From: Saprospiraceae bacterium
Lineage (GTDB): Bacteria > Bacteroidota > Bacteroidia > Chitinophagales > Saprospiraceae
DNA length: 64,000 nucleotides
Assembly: GCA_022841345.1 (NCBI GenBank)
Contig: JALHRR010000004.1
Location: 1 to 64,000, forward strand
Direction of reading: 5' to 3'
Positions 26,051-36,531 of the stretch are shown here, one piece after another. How positions within the stretch are numbered: the stretch's first letter is position 1; every line of letters begins with the position of its first letter. The notes below the pieces were generated by a model that saw nothing but the letters and a program-made list of their open reading frames with translations, had not been told where the DNA came from and ran no database searches. The position numbers and the translations under genes are program-made.

Positions 26051-26371
26051 ATGAACATTAAAAGAACCGCCTTTGGTGGAATCCTTAGCAGAGGATCCAC
26101 CTCGAAATTCATGTCTAACAACATGCCTTTCTTTTACTTCCTGTTTTTTATAGGAATGATATATATAACGACTGCTCACTATTCCGAGAAAAGGATGCGG
26201 AATATTCAAGCACTCAAAGAAGATTTGAAAGTCCTTAGATGGGAATATATGACAATCAAATCTGACCTGATGTACAATAGCACTTATTCACAAGTTGCGA
26301 AAAATGTATCAGGAATGGAACTGGAATTTAGCGGCAAATTGCCTAAAAAAATATTGGTTAAACAACCATAA
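26051..26371 (+). CDS. ftsL: FtsL-like cell division protein
   Basis: A 106-residue bitopic membrane protein. Residues 1-24 are basic and cytosolic, one helix spans about 26-43 (MPFFYFLFFIGMIYITTA), and the periplasmic tail (44-90) has a short coiled-coil (RMRNIQALKEDLKVLRWEY). Position between rsmH and ftsI, size and topology fit FtsL, which joins FtsQ and FtsB in the divisome. FtsL sequences diverge strongly, so the call rests mostly on context. Confidence 0.8.
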   Translation: MNIKRTAFGGILSRGSTSKFMSNNMPFFYFLFFIGMIYITTAHYSEKRMRNIQALKEDLKVLRWEYMTIKSDLMYNSTYSQVAKNVSGMELEFSGKLPKKILVKQP

Positions 26372-26377
26372 AGACGA

Positions 26378-28492
26378 ATGAAGAACGAGGTACTCAAGAG
26401 ATTATATCTGGTATTTGCAGGGTTTATACTCCTTGCCCTCGTGATCATTTGGAAAGTGTTCAATATCGGAATCCTGGAAGGAGAGAAGTGGAGAAAAGAA
26501 GGGGATAACCGCTATGTAAAGTTTAAAGATATAGAAGCCGAACGCGGCAATATCATAGCAAGTGACGGAAGCCTTTTAGCAACATCACTGCCTTACTTTG
26601 AAATACGGATGGACCTTAATGCTGAAGGCCTTGTTGATTCGGTTTTCAAAAAGGGAATCGATTCTCTTGCTCTAAATCTCTCAAAGCATATTGACCGCAG
26701 TAAATCTGCAGCTCAATGGAAGAAGGAACTCACGGCTGCAAGGAATAAAAGACAACGCTATTTTCTAATTCACAAAGACGTGAACTATGAAGAATTGATG
26801 TTGCTCAAAACATTTCCAATCCTCAGACGAGGACAGCACAAAGGAGGTTTGATAGTTGTAAAACACAGCCGCAGAGAACGTCCTTTCAAGATGATGGCCA
26901 ACAGAACGATTGGTCTCTATAGAAGTGACGCTCCCTCCATCGGCTTGGAGCAGGCTTATGATCATGTTTTGAAAGGTGAAACCGGAAAGCAATTAATGGA
27001 AAATGTAGGTCAGGGAGTGTGGATTCCGGTAAATGATCTTACAGATATCAAGCCCAAGAGTGGAAAAGATATCGTGACGACACTGGATATAAATATTCAG
27101 GATCTTGCACAACAGGCGCTTTACGATGCCATGACAAAACATCAGGCAGCTTTCGGAACTGTAATAGTCATGGAGGTGAAAACAGGAGCTATCAAAGCAC
27201 TGGCAAATCTTGGCAAAGTAGGCAATGATTACTGGGAAGACTTTAACTACGGAGTAGCAACAGCGACAGAGCCGGGTTCGACATTTAAATTGCCGGTTTT
27301 GATGGCAATGTTGGAAGACCAGAAATACACACTCGAAGATTCAGTAGATCTGAATCACGGAGCAGAAAGAATTTTTTACGGCTTGCGCATGAAAGATGCA
27401 AAACCACACAGATTCAAGAATGCAACAGTCCAGGAAACATTTGAAATATCATCCAATGTCGGTATAGCATTACTGGCAGACAGAGCATACAGTCCTAACA
27501 AAGGTGGGACGCAGTTTATTGACAGATTGAAACAATTCAGGGTGAATGAACCGACAGGTATTGACCTCGAAGGTGAAGCAAAGCCATACATCAAGAACGC
27601 TTACGATAAGAAACAGCGATGGGGAAAATCAACTATTCCCTGGATGGCCCACGGTTATGAGTGCTTGATGACTCCGCTTCAGATACTGACATTTTATAAT
27701 GCAGTAGCAAACAACGGAACGATGGTGAAGCCTTATCTGGTGCAGGAAATTCAATCCATTGGGGAGCCTGTGAAAAAGTTTGGGCCTACAATCCTCAGAA
27801 ACAAAGTAGCTTCTGATTCTACGATTGCACAGGCAAGAAGAGCATTGGAAGGAGTTGTACTCAGAGGAACTGCCAGACATCACCAAACTGAATTGTACAC
27901 ATTTGCCGGAAAAACCGGTACAGCTGTGATTGACTACTCCTCTCCTGGCAGAGTGGGCAGAAAAAAATACCAGGCATCATTTGTGGGATATTTCCCGGCA
28001 GACAACCCTGTATATAGCTGTATCGTGGTGATTAATGATCCTTCAGGCGCAGAGTTTTATGGAAGCCTTGTTTCGACCCCGATTTTCAGGGCGGTTGCAG
28101 ACAGGATTTATCAGACAGATCCTGCGTTCCATAAGATCCTGAACACCGGAACACAACCGGTATTTGCAATGAAAGATTTACCTGCTCAGGGAGCTGGATA
28201 TAAAGAGGAATTGATTAAGGTTTTTGATTTTTTTGGTCTCAGAATAAGAAAGGAATCGAATGGTCAGTGGGCGATGATTCAGGCTGCCGAGGAATCACTG
28301 AGTTTGCAAAACCGCCCGGTAGAAAAAGAACATATAGCGGATGTCCGCGGCATGGGACTGCGGGATGCAGTATATGTTCTTGAAAACCAGGGCTTAAAAG
28401 TGCATGTCAGAGGCTTGGGGAAAGTGCAGTCACAATCCCTGCCACCTGGAACGAAGCCCACTGGCCAGACGATCGATCTTATGCTAAATTAA
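26378..28492 (+). CDS. ftsI: Septal transpeptidase PBP (FtsI) with C-terminal PASTA domain
   Basis: A 704-residue class B penicillin-binding protein. TM anchor about 10-27; dimerisation domain about 50-200 (DIEAERGNIIASDGSLLATS); transpeptidase about 240-590 with Ser301-x-x-Lys304 (EPGSTFKLP), Ser358-Ser359-Asn360 and Lys512-Thr-Gly-Thr (AGKTGT). A C-terminal PASTA domain (about 640-704) starts near IADVRGMGLRDAVYVLENQG. It cross-links septal peptidoglycan in complex with FtsW. PASTA on FtsI is common in Bacteroidota and Firmicutes. Confidence 0.95.
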   Translation: MKNEVLKRLYLVFAGFILLALVIIWKVFNIGILEGEKWRKEGDNRYVKFKDIEAERGNIIASDGSLLATSLPYFEIRMDLNAEGLVDSVFKKGIDSLALNLSKHIDRSKSAAQWKKELTAARNKRQRYFLIHKDVNYEELMLLKTFPILRRGQHKGGLIVVKHSRRERPFKMMANRTIGLYRSDAPSIGLEQAYDHVLKGETGKQLMENVGQGVWIPVNDLTDIKPKSGKDIVTTLDINIQDLAQQALYDAMTKHQAAFGTVIVMEVKTGAIKALANLGKVGNDYWEDFNYGVATATEPGSTFKLPVLMAMLEDQKYTLEDSVDLNHGAERIFYGLRMKDAKPHRFKNATVQETFEISSNVGIALLADRAYSPNKGGTQFIDRLKQFRVNEPTGIDLEGEAKPYIKNAYDKKQRWGKSTIPWMAHGYECLMTPLQILTFYNAVANNGTMVKPYLVQEIQSIGEPVKKFGPTILRNKVASDSTIAQARRALEGVVLRGTARHHQTELYTFAGKTGTAVIDYSSPGRVGRKKYQASFVGYFPADNPVYSCIVVINDPSGAEFYGSLVSTPIFRAVADRIYQTDPAFHKILNTGTQPVFAMKDLPAQGAGYKEELIKVFDFFGLRIRKESNGQWAMIQAAEESLSLQNRPVEKEHIADVRGMGLRDAVYVLENQGLKVHVRGLGKVQSQSLPPGTKPTGQTIDLMLN

Positions 28493-28505
28493 GGAGAGTG
28501 CATCC

Positions 28506-29981
28506 GTGAGAAAACTACAAATACTTCTGGATTCATTGCACTACAGTAGACACAGCGGGACATTGGACCGTCCCGTTTCGGGAGTCATTATTGACTCAAG
28601 GACGACAGTTGAAGATAGCCTCTTTGTGGCTATCAAAGGTACCTCGACGGATGGTCACCTGTACATTGAAAAGGCGATTGACAGAGGTGCCACAACCATC
28701 GTCTGCGAATCCTGGCCGTCACAATTGAACGAAAATGTGACCTACATTGAGGTAGCAGACGCTGCAAAATCGGCTGGATTACTGGCATCAGCATTTTATG
28801 AGTTTCCTTCTCAAAAATTGAAACTCATAGGGATAACAGGGACAAATGGGAAGACTACCACTGCAACCCTGCTGTACCAAATGCTGACAGCACTCGGAAA
28901 CAAATGTGGATTGATTTCCACAGTAGAAGTAAAAGTAGCCGGAGAGATATTACCGGCTACTCATACTACTCCCGATGCAGTAAGTATTCAGTCTTTACTC
29001 GCAAAAATGGTGGATGCAGAATGTGATTATGCCATTATGGAAGTAAGTTCTCATGCCGCAGAACAAAACCGGATAGCCGGTCTGGATTTCATGGGCGGAG
29101 TTTTTACCAACATGAGCCATGATCATCTCGATTACCACAAAACATTCGACGCTTATATAAAAGCGAAGAAGAAGTTCTTTGACAACCTGGGAAAAAATGC
29201 TTTTGCATTAATCAATCTGGACGATCGCAGAGGCGAAGTCATGTTGCAAAATACAAAAGCGAAAAAATCCACTTACAGCCTTTATAATATGGCTGATTTC
29301 AAGGGAAAAATCATCGAGAATAGTATCCATGGTTTACATCTTGAAATAAATGGAATAGAATTTCATTCCGGCATTATTGGTGACTATAATGCATACAACT
29401 TACTGGCAGCTTACGGAGCAGCAGTATTGTCCGGAATAGATTCAACGGAAGCATTGATTGCTCTGAGCAAAGTGAAGGGAGCGCAGGGACGCTTCGAACA
29501 TGTTACAGATCAGGAACGGGAAGTGACAGCAGTTGTGGACTATGCCCATACACCGGATGCACTTGAAAAAATATTGACTACCATCCAGAAATTGCAAAGT
29601 CAGAGAGGAGCAATTATCACAGTGGTAGGATGCGGAGGAGACAGAGACAAAACAAAAAGACCCATCATGGGCAGCATTGCGGCATCAAAAAGTAAGATTG
29701 CCATTTTTACCTCGGATAATCCAAGGTCGGAAGATCCGGAGGAAATTTTGAAAGATATGCAGGAAAACCTCACAGAAGCTGAAAAGCCAAAAGTGATGGT
29801 GATCGCAGAAAGAAAATCGGCTATTCAGACAGCCATCAGACTCGCTCAAAAAGGAGACGTGGTGCTGGTTGCAGGGAAAGGCCATGAAAATTACCAGGAA
29901 ATAAAAGGGCAGAAATTGCCTTTCGATGATAAAAATATAATTGAAAATACACCTGGATTTAATGTTCGTTACGGACACTGA
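28506..29981 (+). CDS. murE: UDP-MurNAc-tripeptide synthetase MurE
   Basis: A 491-residue Mur ligase. ATP-binding TGTNGKTT is at 111-118. The DNPR motif (404-407, in TSDNPRSEDPEEI) marks enzymes that add meso-diaminopimelate, so this strain likely has mDAP peptidoglycan. It uses a GTG start at 28506 preceded by an AAGGAGAG-type SD at 28490-28497, one of few clear Shine-Dalgarno sites in this window. The neighbour murF is missing; the next gene is mraY after a 239-base gap. Confidence 0.95.
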   Translation: MRKLQILLDSLHYSRHSGTLDRPVSGVIIDSRTTVEDSLFVAIKGTSTDGHLYIEKAIDRGATTIVCESWPSQLNENVTYIEVADAAKSAGLLASAFYEFPSQKLKLIGITGTNGKTTTATLLYQMLTALGNKCGLISTVEVKVAGEILPATHTTPDAVSIQSLLAKMVDAECDYAIMEVSSHAAEQNRIAGLDFMGGVFTNMSHDHLDYHKTFDAYIKAKKKFFDNLGKNAFALINLDDRRGEVMLQNTKAKKSTYSLYNMADFKGKIIENSIHGLHLEINGIEFHSGIIGDYNAYNLLAAYGAAVLSGIDSTEALIALSKVKGAQGRFEHVTDQEREVTAVVDYAHTPDALEKILTTIQKLQSQRGAIITVVGCGGDRDKTKRPIMGSIAASKSKIAIFTSDNPRSEDPEEILKDMQENLTEAEKPKVMVIAERKSAIQTAIRLAQKGDVVLVAGKGHENYQEIKGQKLPFDDKNIIENTPGFNVRYGH

Positions 29982-30077
29982 TAGGTTCTGAACCGGCAAA
30001 GGCCGATGGAAAATCAGAAGAAGTAAATGAAAAAATGATATGTAACGGGCAAAGCATATCAGGCATACATCCAGCGT

Positions 30078-30097
30078 AAGAACAGGTTCTTTTTTTT
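30078..30097 (+). terminator. Terminator-like hairpin between murE and mraY
   Basis: AAGAA-CAGG-TTCTT is followed by a run of T within the 239-base gap between murE and mraY. It could be a weak intrinsic terminator or attenuator that splits the dcw operon in two. The stem is only 5 bp and A/T-rich, so strength is doubtful. Confidence 0.4.
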
Positions 30098-30220
30098 AAT
30101 CTCAGGTTGGTTACAGTTGCAGCGGGCAAATTTTGCTAATTCTTGGCCGGATGAAGCAAACGCCTGCTGCACACTGTTATTTTTTGGAACAGACGAACGA
30201 ACTAAATCTAACTGTAAGAA

Positions 30221-31474
30221 ATGCTATACCATTTGTTTGAATATATTCAGCAACATTATGACTTCCCGGGGGCGAGACTGTTTCAGTATGTCACTTTCCG
30301 CGCAGGGTTGGCCATCATCTTGTCATTGATTATATCCATACTTTTCGGTAATAAAATTATAAACTACCTCCGCAAACAGCAGGTGGGTGAATCCGTCCGC
30401 GATCTGGGACTGGATGGACAAAAACAAAAGGAAGGAACCCCCACCATGGGCGGTATCATCATCATCATGGCAACGCTCATTCCATGTATCCTTCTGGCAA
30501 GATTAGATAATATTTATATTCTCGTAATGATCATTGCTACCATATGGATGGCGGTGATTGGATTTATTGACGATTACATCAAAGTTTTCAAAAAGAATAA
30601 AAAAGGACTCAGTGGAAAGTTCAAAATTCTGGGTCAGGTTGGGCTGGGAATTATAGTAGGAACTGCCATGCTTTTCAGCGATGATGTTGTAGTTCGTATG
30701 AATATTGAAGAAGCGCTGCAAAACAATTACGAAATTACCGAAAGAAGAATGGTCCCTGATCACAGAGGTGAAATAAGGGAAATGGCTTATGTAAAGACAC
30801 CGGTAACTAACGTACCTTTTGTCAAGGAGAATAGTATTAACTACACCACAGTAGTCTCATTTTTTGGAGATAATGCGGAGCGATTTGTATGGATTTTATT
30901 TATCCCATTTGTCATATTCATTGTTACCGCAGTATCAAATGCGGCGAATCTGACCGATGGATTGGATGGACTCGCTGCCGGAACCACTGCTACTATTGCC
31001 GCGACCTTAGGAGTACTGGCATTCGTATCGGGTAATACAGTGATAGCTGATTACCTCAATATATATTACATTCCACTTTCCAGTGAATTAGTAATTTTCT
31101 CAGCTTGTTTTTTAGGAGGCTGTACCGGATTTCTCTGGTACAATGCATACCCTGCGAAAGTATTTATGGGAGATACCGGAAGTCTTACAATTGGAGGGAT
31201 TGTAGCAGCATTGGCTATTCTCCTGCGTAAAGAAATGTTGCTTCCTGTGCTTTGTGGTATTTTCCTGATTGAAAATTTATCTGTTATTATCCAGGTCTTC
31301 TGGTTCAAATATACAAAGAGAAAATATGGAGAAGGCAGAAGGGTATTCCTGATGTCTCCACTTCACCACCATTATCAGAAGAAAGGATTGCATGAAGCGA
31401 AAATTGTCGCACGTTTCTGGATTGTTGGCGTCCTATTGGCAGTATTGACCATCATTACACTTAAAATCAGGTAA
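30221..31474 (+). CDS. mraY: Phospho-MurNAc-pentapeptide transferase MraY
   Basis: A 417-residue polytopic enzyme, longer than the E. coli protein because of an insertion of about 50 residues in one loop (near [20 protein letters not shown]), as in other Bacteroidota. Conserved: [36 protein letters not shown] and [11 protein letters not shown]. It makes lipid I from UDP-MurNAc-pentapeptide and undecaprenyl phosphate in the inner membrane. murD starts 2 bases later. Confidence 0.95.
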   Translation: MLYHLFEYIQQHYDFPGARLFQYVTFRAGLAIILSLIISILFGNKIINYLRKQQVGESVRDLGLDGQKQKEGTPTMGGIIIIMATLIPCILLARLDNIYILVMIIATIWMAVIGFIDDYIKVFKKNKKGLSGKFKILGQVGLGIIVGTAMLFSDDVVVRMNIEEALQNNYEITERRMVPDHRGEIREMAYVKTPVTNVPFVKENSINYTTVVSFFGDNAERFVWILFIPFVIFIVTAVSNAANLTDGLDGLAAGTTATIAATLGVLAFVSGNTVIADYLNIYYIPLSSELVIFSACFLGGCTGFLWYNAYPAKVFMGDTGSLTIGGIVAALAILLRKEMLLPVLCGIFLIENLSVIIQVFWFKYTKRKYGEGRRVFLMSPLHHHYQKKGLHEAKIVARFWIVGVLLAVLTIITLKIR

Positions 31475-31476
31475 TC

Positions 31477-32796
31477 ATGGCAGGCAAGGTAATTATATTA
31501 GGTGGGGGTGAAAGCGGAGTTTGGTCTGCTGCATTGGGTATTGTCAATGGCTGGGAGGTGTTTTTGTCAGATTCAGGAATAATTAAAGATGAAAACAAAG
31601 CTGTTCTTCTAGAATATTCTGTAAGATTTGAAGAAGGCGTACATTCATTTGACCCTCAGGAATTGGCAGATATTGTAGTAAAAAGTCCCGGTATCTCTGA
31701 TGAAGCAGCTACTGTACAATTTTTCACCCAAATGAATATCCCTGTCATTTCAGAAATTGAATGGGCATATCGTTTTCAGAATAAAAAAATCGTTGCCATT
31801 ACAGGAAGCAATGGAAAAACCACTACGACAAAATTAACCTGGCACTTACTAAATGAAGCAGGATTGAATGCAGGCCTCGGTGGAAATATTGGTAAAAGTT
31901 TTGCTCATCTTTTAATGGATGAGCCGGATAGAGATATATATGTTCTGGAGTTAAGCAGCTTTCAATTGGATGGTATCGATACTTTCAGGGCAAATGTGGC
32001 AATGCTGCTGAATATTACACCTGATCATCTGGACAGATATCATTATGACATCATGGAATATGCTGCCTCTAAAGGCAGGATTTGTCTCAATCAAACTGCT
32101 GGTGATGTTTTGATTTATCATGCGCAGGATGAATTGGTTAATATGGTATTGGCTGATGCATCTCCTGAAGTCAGAAGAATTCCGGTTGGATTTAACGAAT
32201 TCCCAAATGAAACGATTCAGGTTTCTGATGGATCTGAATTTACATTGGAAACAACAGGATTGAGAGGAAGGCATAATGCATTTAATGCCATTTGCGCCCT
32301 GGAAGCCGGAAGGGTTTTTAACATACCGGTGGCGGAATTACAAAGAAGTTTGAACTCATTTGTCAATGAACCACACAGACTGGAGGATGTCGGCGAATTG
32401 GATGGCGTTTTGTACATAAATGATAGTAAAGCAACCAATGTGGATGCGGTTTTTTATGCATTGGAAGCCATGAATAAACCTACTGTTTGGATCGTCGGAG
32501 GCCAGGACAAAGGCAATGATTATTCAGCATTAGACGCAAGAGTCAGAGAAAAGGTAAAAACCATTGTTTGTATGGGTGTTGACAATGCCAAATTGATGGC
32601 TCATTTCGGTGATTTTGGAATACCGGTTTTTGATACAAATTCTTTGGAGCAGGCACTTCAAACTGCCCGCCAGGCTTCAGTTTCAGGGGATGCAATTTTG
32701 CTTTCTCCGGCCTGCGCGAGCTTTGATTTGTTCAAAAATTATATGCATAGAGGAGATTTGTTCCGGGAATGGGTCCTGGAGCAAAAAAAATTATAA
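31477..32796 (+). CDS. murD: UDP-MurNAc-L-alanine:D-glutamate ligase MurD
   Basis: A 439-residue Mur ligase, normal length. The ATP loop is TGSNGKTT (109-116). Other features are LELSSFQLDG, LNITPDHLDRY and DSKATNVDA. It adds D-Glu to UDP-MurNAc-L-Ala in the cytosol. The N-terminal Rossmann half has GGGESGVWSA. The start is the ATG two bases after mraY; the 96-base gap to ftsW may hold a secondary promoter. Confidence 0.95.
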   Translation: MAGKVIILGGGESGVWSAALGIVNGWEVFLSDSGIIKDENKAVLLEYSVRFEEGVHSFDPQELADIVVKSPGISDEAATVQFFTQMNIPVISEIEWAYRFQNKKIVAITGSNGKTTTTKLTWHLLNEAGLNAGLGGNIGKSFAHLLMDEPDRDIYVLELSSFQLDGIDTFRANVAMLLNITPDHLDRYHYDIMEYAASKGRICLNQTAGDVLIYHAQDELVNMVLADASPEVRRIPVGFNEFPNETIQVSDGSEFTLETTGLRGRHNAFNAICALEAGRVFNIPVAELQRSLNSFVNEPHRLEDVGELDGVLYINDSKATNVDAVFYALEAMNKPTVWIVGGQDKGNDYSALDARVREKVKTIVCMGVDNAKLMAHFGDFGIPVFDTNSLEQALQTARQASVSGDAILLSPACASFDLFKNYMHRGDLFREWVLEQKKL

Positions 32797-32892
32797 ATTT
32801 TTATTTTTATAATTTGTAGATATTATAAAAGTCAGTATCTTACACTTTAAATAAAAGAGTAATCATTAAAAGGCTCTAAATAGAAAACTAAC

Positions 32893-34074
32893 ATGCTCAT
32901 TGGCGGCAAACTTGATAACGAATTGAAGGGAGACAGAGGGATCTGGCTGATCTTTATTTTGCTTTCCCTGATGTCTTTGCTGGCAGTGTATAGCTCTACA
33001 GGTACACTTGCATTCAATGAGCGTAATGGTAATACTTCTATTTACCTGATTAAGCATGCGGTGGTCCTTGGATTTGGTTTGTGGCTCGCATATTTCTCTC
33101 ACCTTTTACATTACTTAAGATTTGCAAAGTGGGCGCCATACATGCTGGCGATTACCGTACCGCTTCTGCTTTTTACTTTGCTTTGGGGAGTAGAAAAAAA
33201 TGATGCAAGAAGATGGCTGGAAGTGCCGGTTTTAGGGCTTTCTTTTCAACCTTCTGATTTTGCAAAACTTGCCCTGATCATCTATCTGGCCAGGACAATT
33301 TCTCTGAAGCAGGATGTGATCAAGGACTTTAAAAAAGGATTTTTACCGTTGATTCTGCCTGTAGGTTTAGTGTGTATGCTAATAGGGTTTGCCAACCTTT
33401 CCACTGCAGCGATATTGTTTTTTACATGTGCGCTCATGATGTTTGTGGGAAGAGTAAGTATCAAACATTTGATGGTTTTAGGCGCATTTGGAGTCGTTGG
33501 TTTAGGAATGTTGTTCGGATTAGGCATGGCTTTCCCTGAGAATTCAAGAGTTGCTACCTGGAAAAATCGTATACAGCAATTTGCCGGAACGGCTGAAGAA
33601 GCTGATACATATCAGGTAGATATGGCAAAAATCGCTATCGCAAATGGTGGTTGGCTGGGTGTAGGCCCGGGCAATAGCTTTCAAAGAAATTATATCCCAT
33701 ATCCATATGCAGATTTTATTTACGCAGTGATCATTGAAGAGTATGGTCTACTAGGCGGTGTCGGAGTTTTGTTTTTGTATGTCTACTTATTTTATCGATG
33801 TGTCAAATTAGTCACGCGAAGCCCCAGGGCGTTCGGGGCGATGCTGGCCATGGGCCTCAGTCTTTTGCTGATGGTTCAGGCATTTGTCAATATCGCAGTG
33901 AGTGTCAATTTAATGCCGGTGACAGGAGTCACACTGCCGCTGATCAGTATGGGTGGATCATCCATCATCTTTATCAGCATTGCTGTAGGTATTATTTTGA
34001 GTGTAAGTAAACATATAGAGCAGGATCCGGGATCTCAGCAGAAAAAAGATACACTTGCAAATGAGCAAGCGTAA
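32893..34074 (+). CDS. ftsW: SEDS-family septal glycosyltransferase FtsW
   Basis: A 393-residue polytopic protein of the SEDS family (FtsW/RodA). About ten membrane helices start at residue 16. Conserved stretches: GVEKNDARRWLEVPVLGLSF, PSDFAKLALIIYLA, GGWLGVGPGNSF, IIEEYGLLGG and LPLISMGGSSI. It polymerises glycan strands with the transpeptidase FtsI at the septum. Context in the dcw cluster separates it from RodA. murG begins before its stop (14-base overlap). Confidence 0.94.
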   Translation: MLIGGKLDNELKGDRGIWLIFILLSLMSLLAVYSSTGTLAFNERNGNTSIYLIKHAVVLGFGLWLAYFSHLLHYLRFAKWAPYMLAITVPLLLFTLLWGVEKNDARRWLEVPVLGLSFQPSDFAKLALIIYLARTISLKQDVIKDFKKGFLPLILPVGLVCMLIGFANLSTAAILFFTCALMMFVGRVSIKHLMVLGAFGVVGLGMLFGLGMAFPENSRVATWKNRIQQFAGTAEEADTYQVDMAKIAIANGGWLGVGPGNSFQRNYIPYPYADFIYAVIIEEYGLLGGVGVLFLYVYLFYRCVKLVTRSPRAFGAMLAMGLSLLLMVQAFVNIAVSVNLMPVTGVTLPLISMGGSSIIFISIAVGIILSVSKHIEQDPGSQQKKDTLANEQA

Positions 34075-35161
34075 GAAGGTAATAGTCAGCGGAGGTGGTA
34101 CAGGCGGGCACATTTTTCCGGCCATTGCTATCGCGGATGCTTTAAGAAAACTTGAACCGAACATTGACATATTATTCGTAGGCGCTTCAGGGCGGATGGA
34201 AATGGAGAAAGTTCCCCTTGCTGGTTATCCAATCAAAGGAATCTGGATAAGTGGTTTTCAAAGAAAACTGAGCATGGGCAATCTTTTATTTCCGGCCAAA
34301 CTAATGGTCAGCTTACTTCAGGCCGCAACAATAGTCAGGAATTTCAAACCTGATCTGGCCATTGGAGTAGGAGGATATGCAAGTGGCCCATTATTACAGG
34401 TCGCATGCAGAACAGGAGTAAAAAGTGCCATTCAGGAGCAAAACGCCTTACCCGGAGCAACCAATAAAATATTGGCAAAGCAAGTGGAAAGGATCTTTGT
34501 TGCGTACCCGGGAATGGAAAAGTTTTTTCCGAATGGGAAAATCAGATTGTTTGGAAATCCTGTAAGGCAGGAAATTGAAAACAGTCAATTACCCAGAAAT
34601 GAAGCTTTGGCTGCATTTGAATTGGATCCACAAAGACGAACAATTCTGGTGTTCGGAGGAAGTCTTGGAGCTGGAATTTTAAATGCTTGTTTGGCAGATG
34701 CCACAGAAGCGATAAGTAGTAGAAAAGACATTCAGATTATCTGGCAGACAGGTAAGATGTATGCAGAGAAATATAAAGATTGTGCAACGGCACAGTTGGA
34801 AAACGTAAGGCAAATGGCCTTCATTGAAAAAATGCATGTAGCATATGCAGCAGCGGATTTGGTGGTGTGCAGAGCAGGTGCTTTGACAATATCTGAAATC
34901 AGCATTCTGGCAAAAGCAGCAATTTTGGTTCCTTCACCCTTTGTGGCAGAAGATCATCAGACGAGCAATGCAAAGGCCATGGAACAATCAGGTGCAGTCA
35001 TACATATCTCTCAGCATGATGCGCCGGACAAATTGATCCACGCAGCTTTTGGCCTGATAGATGACCCTGAAAAGCGTCAGAATATGTCAGACTCCATCAG
35101 TTCATTGGCTTATCGGGGAGCTGCAGAGAATATTGCGAACGAATTACTTTCAATGATATAA
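34061..35161 (+). CDS. murG: UDP-GlcNAc:lipid I GlcNAc-transferase MurG
   Basis: A 366-residue GT28 enzyme. The donor/acceptor glycine loop GGGTGGHIFPAIAIADAL is near the N-terminus; a second loop FGGSLGAG begins the C-terminal domain, and the E...Q region for UDP-GlcNAc is ILVPSPFVAEDHQTSNA. It makes lipid II at the inner face of the membrane. I use the ATG at 34061 rather than a TTG two codons upstream; it overlaps the end of ftsW. Confidence 0.95.
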   Translation: MSKRKKVIVSGGGTGGHIFPAIAIADALRKLEPNIDILFVGASGRMEMEKVPLAGYPIKGIWISGFQRKLSMGNLLFPAKLMVSLLQAATIVRNFKPDLAIGVGGYASGPLLQVACRTGVKSAIQEQNALPGATNKILAKQVERIFVAYPGMEKFFPNGKIRLFGNPVRQEIENSQLPRNEALAAFELDPQRRTILVFGGSLGAGILNACLADATEAISSRKDIQIIWQTGKMYAEKYKDCATAQLENVRQMAFIEKMHVAYAAADLVVCRAGALTISEISILAKAAILVPSPFVAEDHQTSNAKAMEQSGAVIHISQHDAPDKLIHAAFGLIDDPEKRQNMSDSISSLAYRGAAENIANELLSMI

Positions 35162-35173
35162 ACAGAAGGTGTG

Positions 35174-36523
35174 ATGCAGTTGGAAAGCTTAAAGAAGGTA
35201 TATTTTCTTGGAATCGGAGGAATAGGAATGAGTGCGATTGCCAGGTATTTTCTAAAGCGGGGAGTAAGTGTAAGCGGTTATGACAAAACACCTTCGCCAC
35301 TGACCGGAAAGCTGGAAAGTGAAGGGATGAAAATCCAGTTTGTTGAAAATGTGGAGCATATTCCGGAGGATGTTCAATTAGTAATTTGGACACCCGCAAT
35401 ACCGGCTGACAGTGTGTTGTTGAATCATTGCAGACATCAAAATTTCCTTTTAATGAAAAGGGCTGAGGTGCTGGGATGGATTAGCAAAGACAACAGTAGT
35501 ATCGCTGTGGCAGGCACTCATGGCAAGACAACAACAAGTTCGCTTTTGGCATATTTGCTGACAGCATCGGGAGTAGATTGCACTGCTTTTTTGGGTGGAA
35601 TTGCGGTTAATTTTGACAGCAATTTTATATCCGGATCAAGTGAATGGGTTGTCCTGGAAGCTGATGAATATGACAGATCTTTTTTACAGCTGTCACCGGA
35701 CATAGCCATTATTACCAGTATGGATGCAGATCATCTGGATATATATGGAGATGCCTCGAATATGCAGGAAGGATTTATTGCATTCTCAAAAAAAGTGAAA
35801 GCCGGCGGAAGACTTCATGTGGAAGCCAAACTGAAATCACTTTTGCCGGATTCTGAAACTACTTTTACCTATGGAGTTGAAATGGGAGATTATCGGGCGG
35901 TAAATGTAAGAGCTGATGATGGAATGATGCATTTTGATGTTGAATGGCCGGAGGGAAAAATATTGGATTGCCGATTACCTTATCCCGGAATACACAATGT
36001 AGAGAATGCCATGGGCGCAATCAGTGTTTTATTGCATTTGAAGATTGAAGTTGAATTGATAAAAAAAGCCCTTTTAGGGTTTAAAGGAATAAAGAGACGA
36101 TTTGAGCTGATACATAAAGATGATCAGCGGGTTTATATTGATGATTATGCGCACCATCCGAGTGAATTGAAGGCAGCGATTCAGGCAGCCAGAATGATGT
36201 ATCCGGGGAAAAAATTGGCGGGAATATTTCAGCCGCATTTATATACCAGGACAAGAGACTTTGCAGATGGATTTGCAGAAGCATTGGATGGATTGGATGA
36301 ATTGTGGATGCTGGAAATTTACCCTGCCAGGGAAAAACCAATTCAAGGGGTAAGCAGCGAAATGATTCTGGAAAAAATGAAATTGAAAGACAAAAAATTG
36401 GTAAGTAATGCAGCTTTAATGGAAGCTTTGCACAAATCCGATTTCGAAATATTAATGACTTTGGGTGCCGGTGACATTGACAGACTAGTACCTGAAATTG
36501 ACAAAGAAATTTTTAAAGTATAG
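35174..36523 (+). CDS. murC: UDP-MurNAc:L-alanine ligase MurC
   Basis: A 449-residue Mur ligase. The N-terminal Rossmann motif is GIGGIGMSAIARYF and the ATP loop is GTHGKTT (114-120). Other parts are LEADEYDRSFL, TSMDADHLDIYG and YIDDYAHHPSELKA. It adds the first L-Ala to UDP-MurNAc. GTG at 35171 and ATG at 35174 both fit; I take the ATG after an AGAAGG (35164-35169) site. Confidence 0.95.
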   Translation: MQLESLKKVYFLGIGGIGMSAIARYFLKRGVSVSGYDKTPSPLTGKLESEGMKIQFVENVEHIPEDVQLVIWTPAIPADSVLLNHCRHQNFLLMKRAEVLGWISKDNSSIAVAGTHGKTTTSSLLAYLLTASGVDCTAFLGGIAVNFDSNFISGSSEWVVLEADEYDRSFLQLSPDIAIITSMDADHLDIYGDASNMQEGFIAFSKKVKAGGRLHVEAKLKSLLPDSETTFTYGVEMGDYRAVNVRADDGMMHFDVEWPEGKILDCRLPYPGIHNVENAMGAISVLLHLKIEVELIKKALLGFKGIKRRFELIHKDDQRVYIDDYAHHPSELKAAIQAARMMYPGKKLAGIFQPHLYTRTRDFADGFAEALDGLDELWMLEIYPAREKPIQGVSSEMILEKMKLKDKKLVSNAALMEALHKSDFEILMTLGAGDIDRLVPEIDKEIFKV

Positions 36524-36531
36524 AAAAGTAG

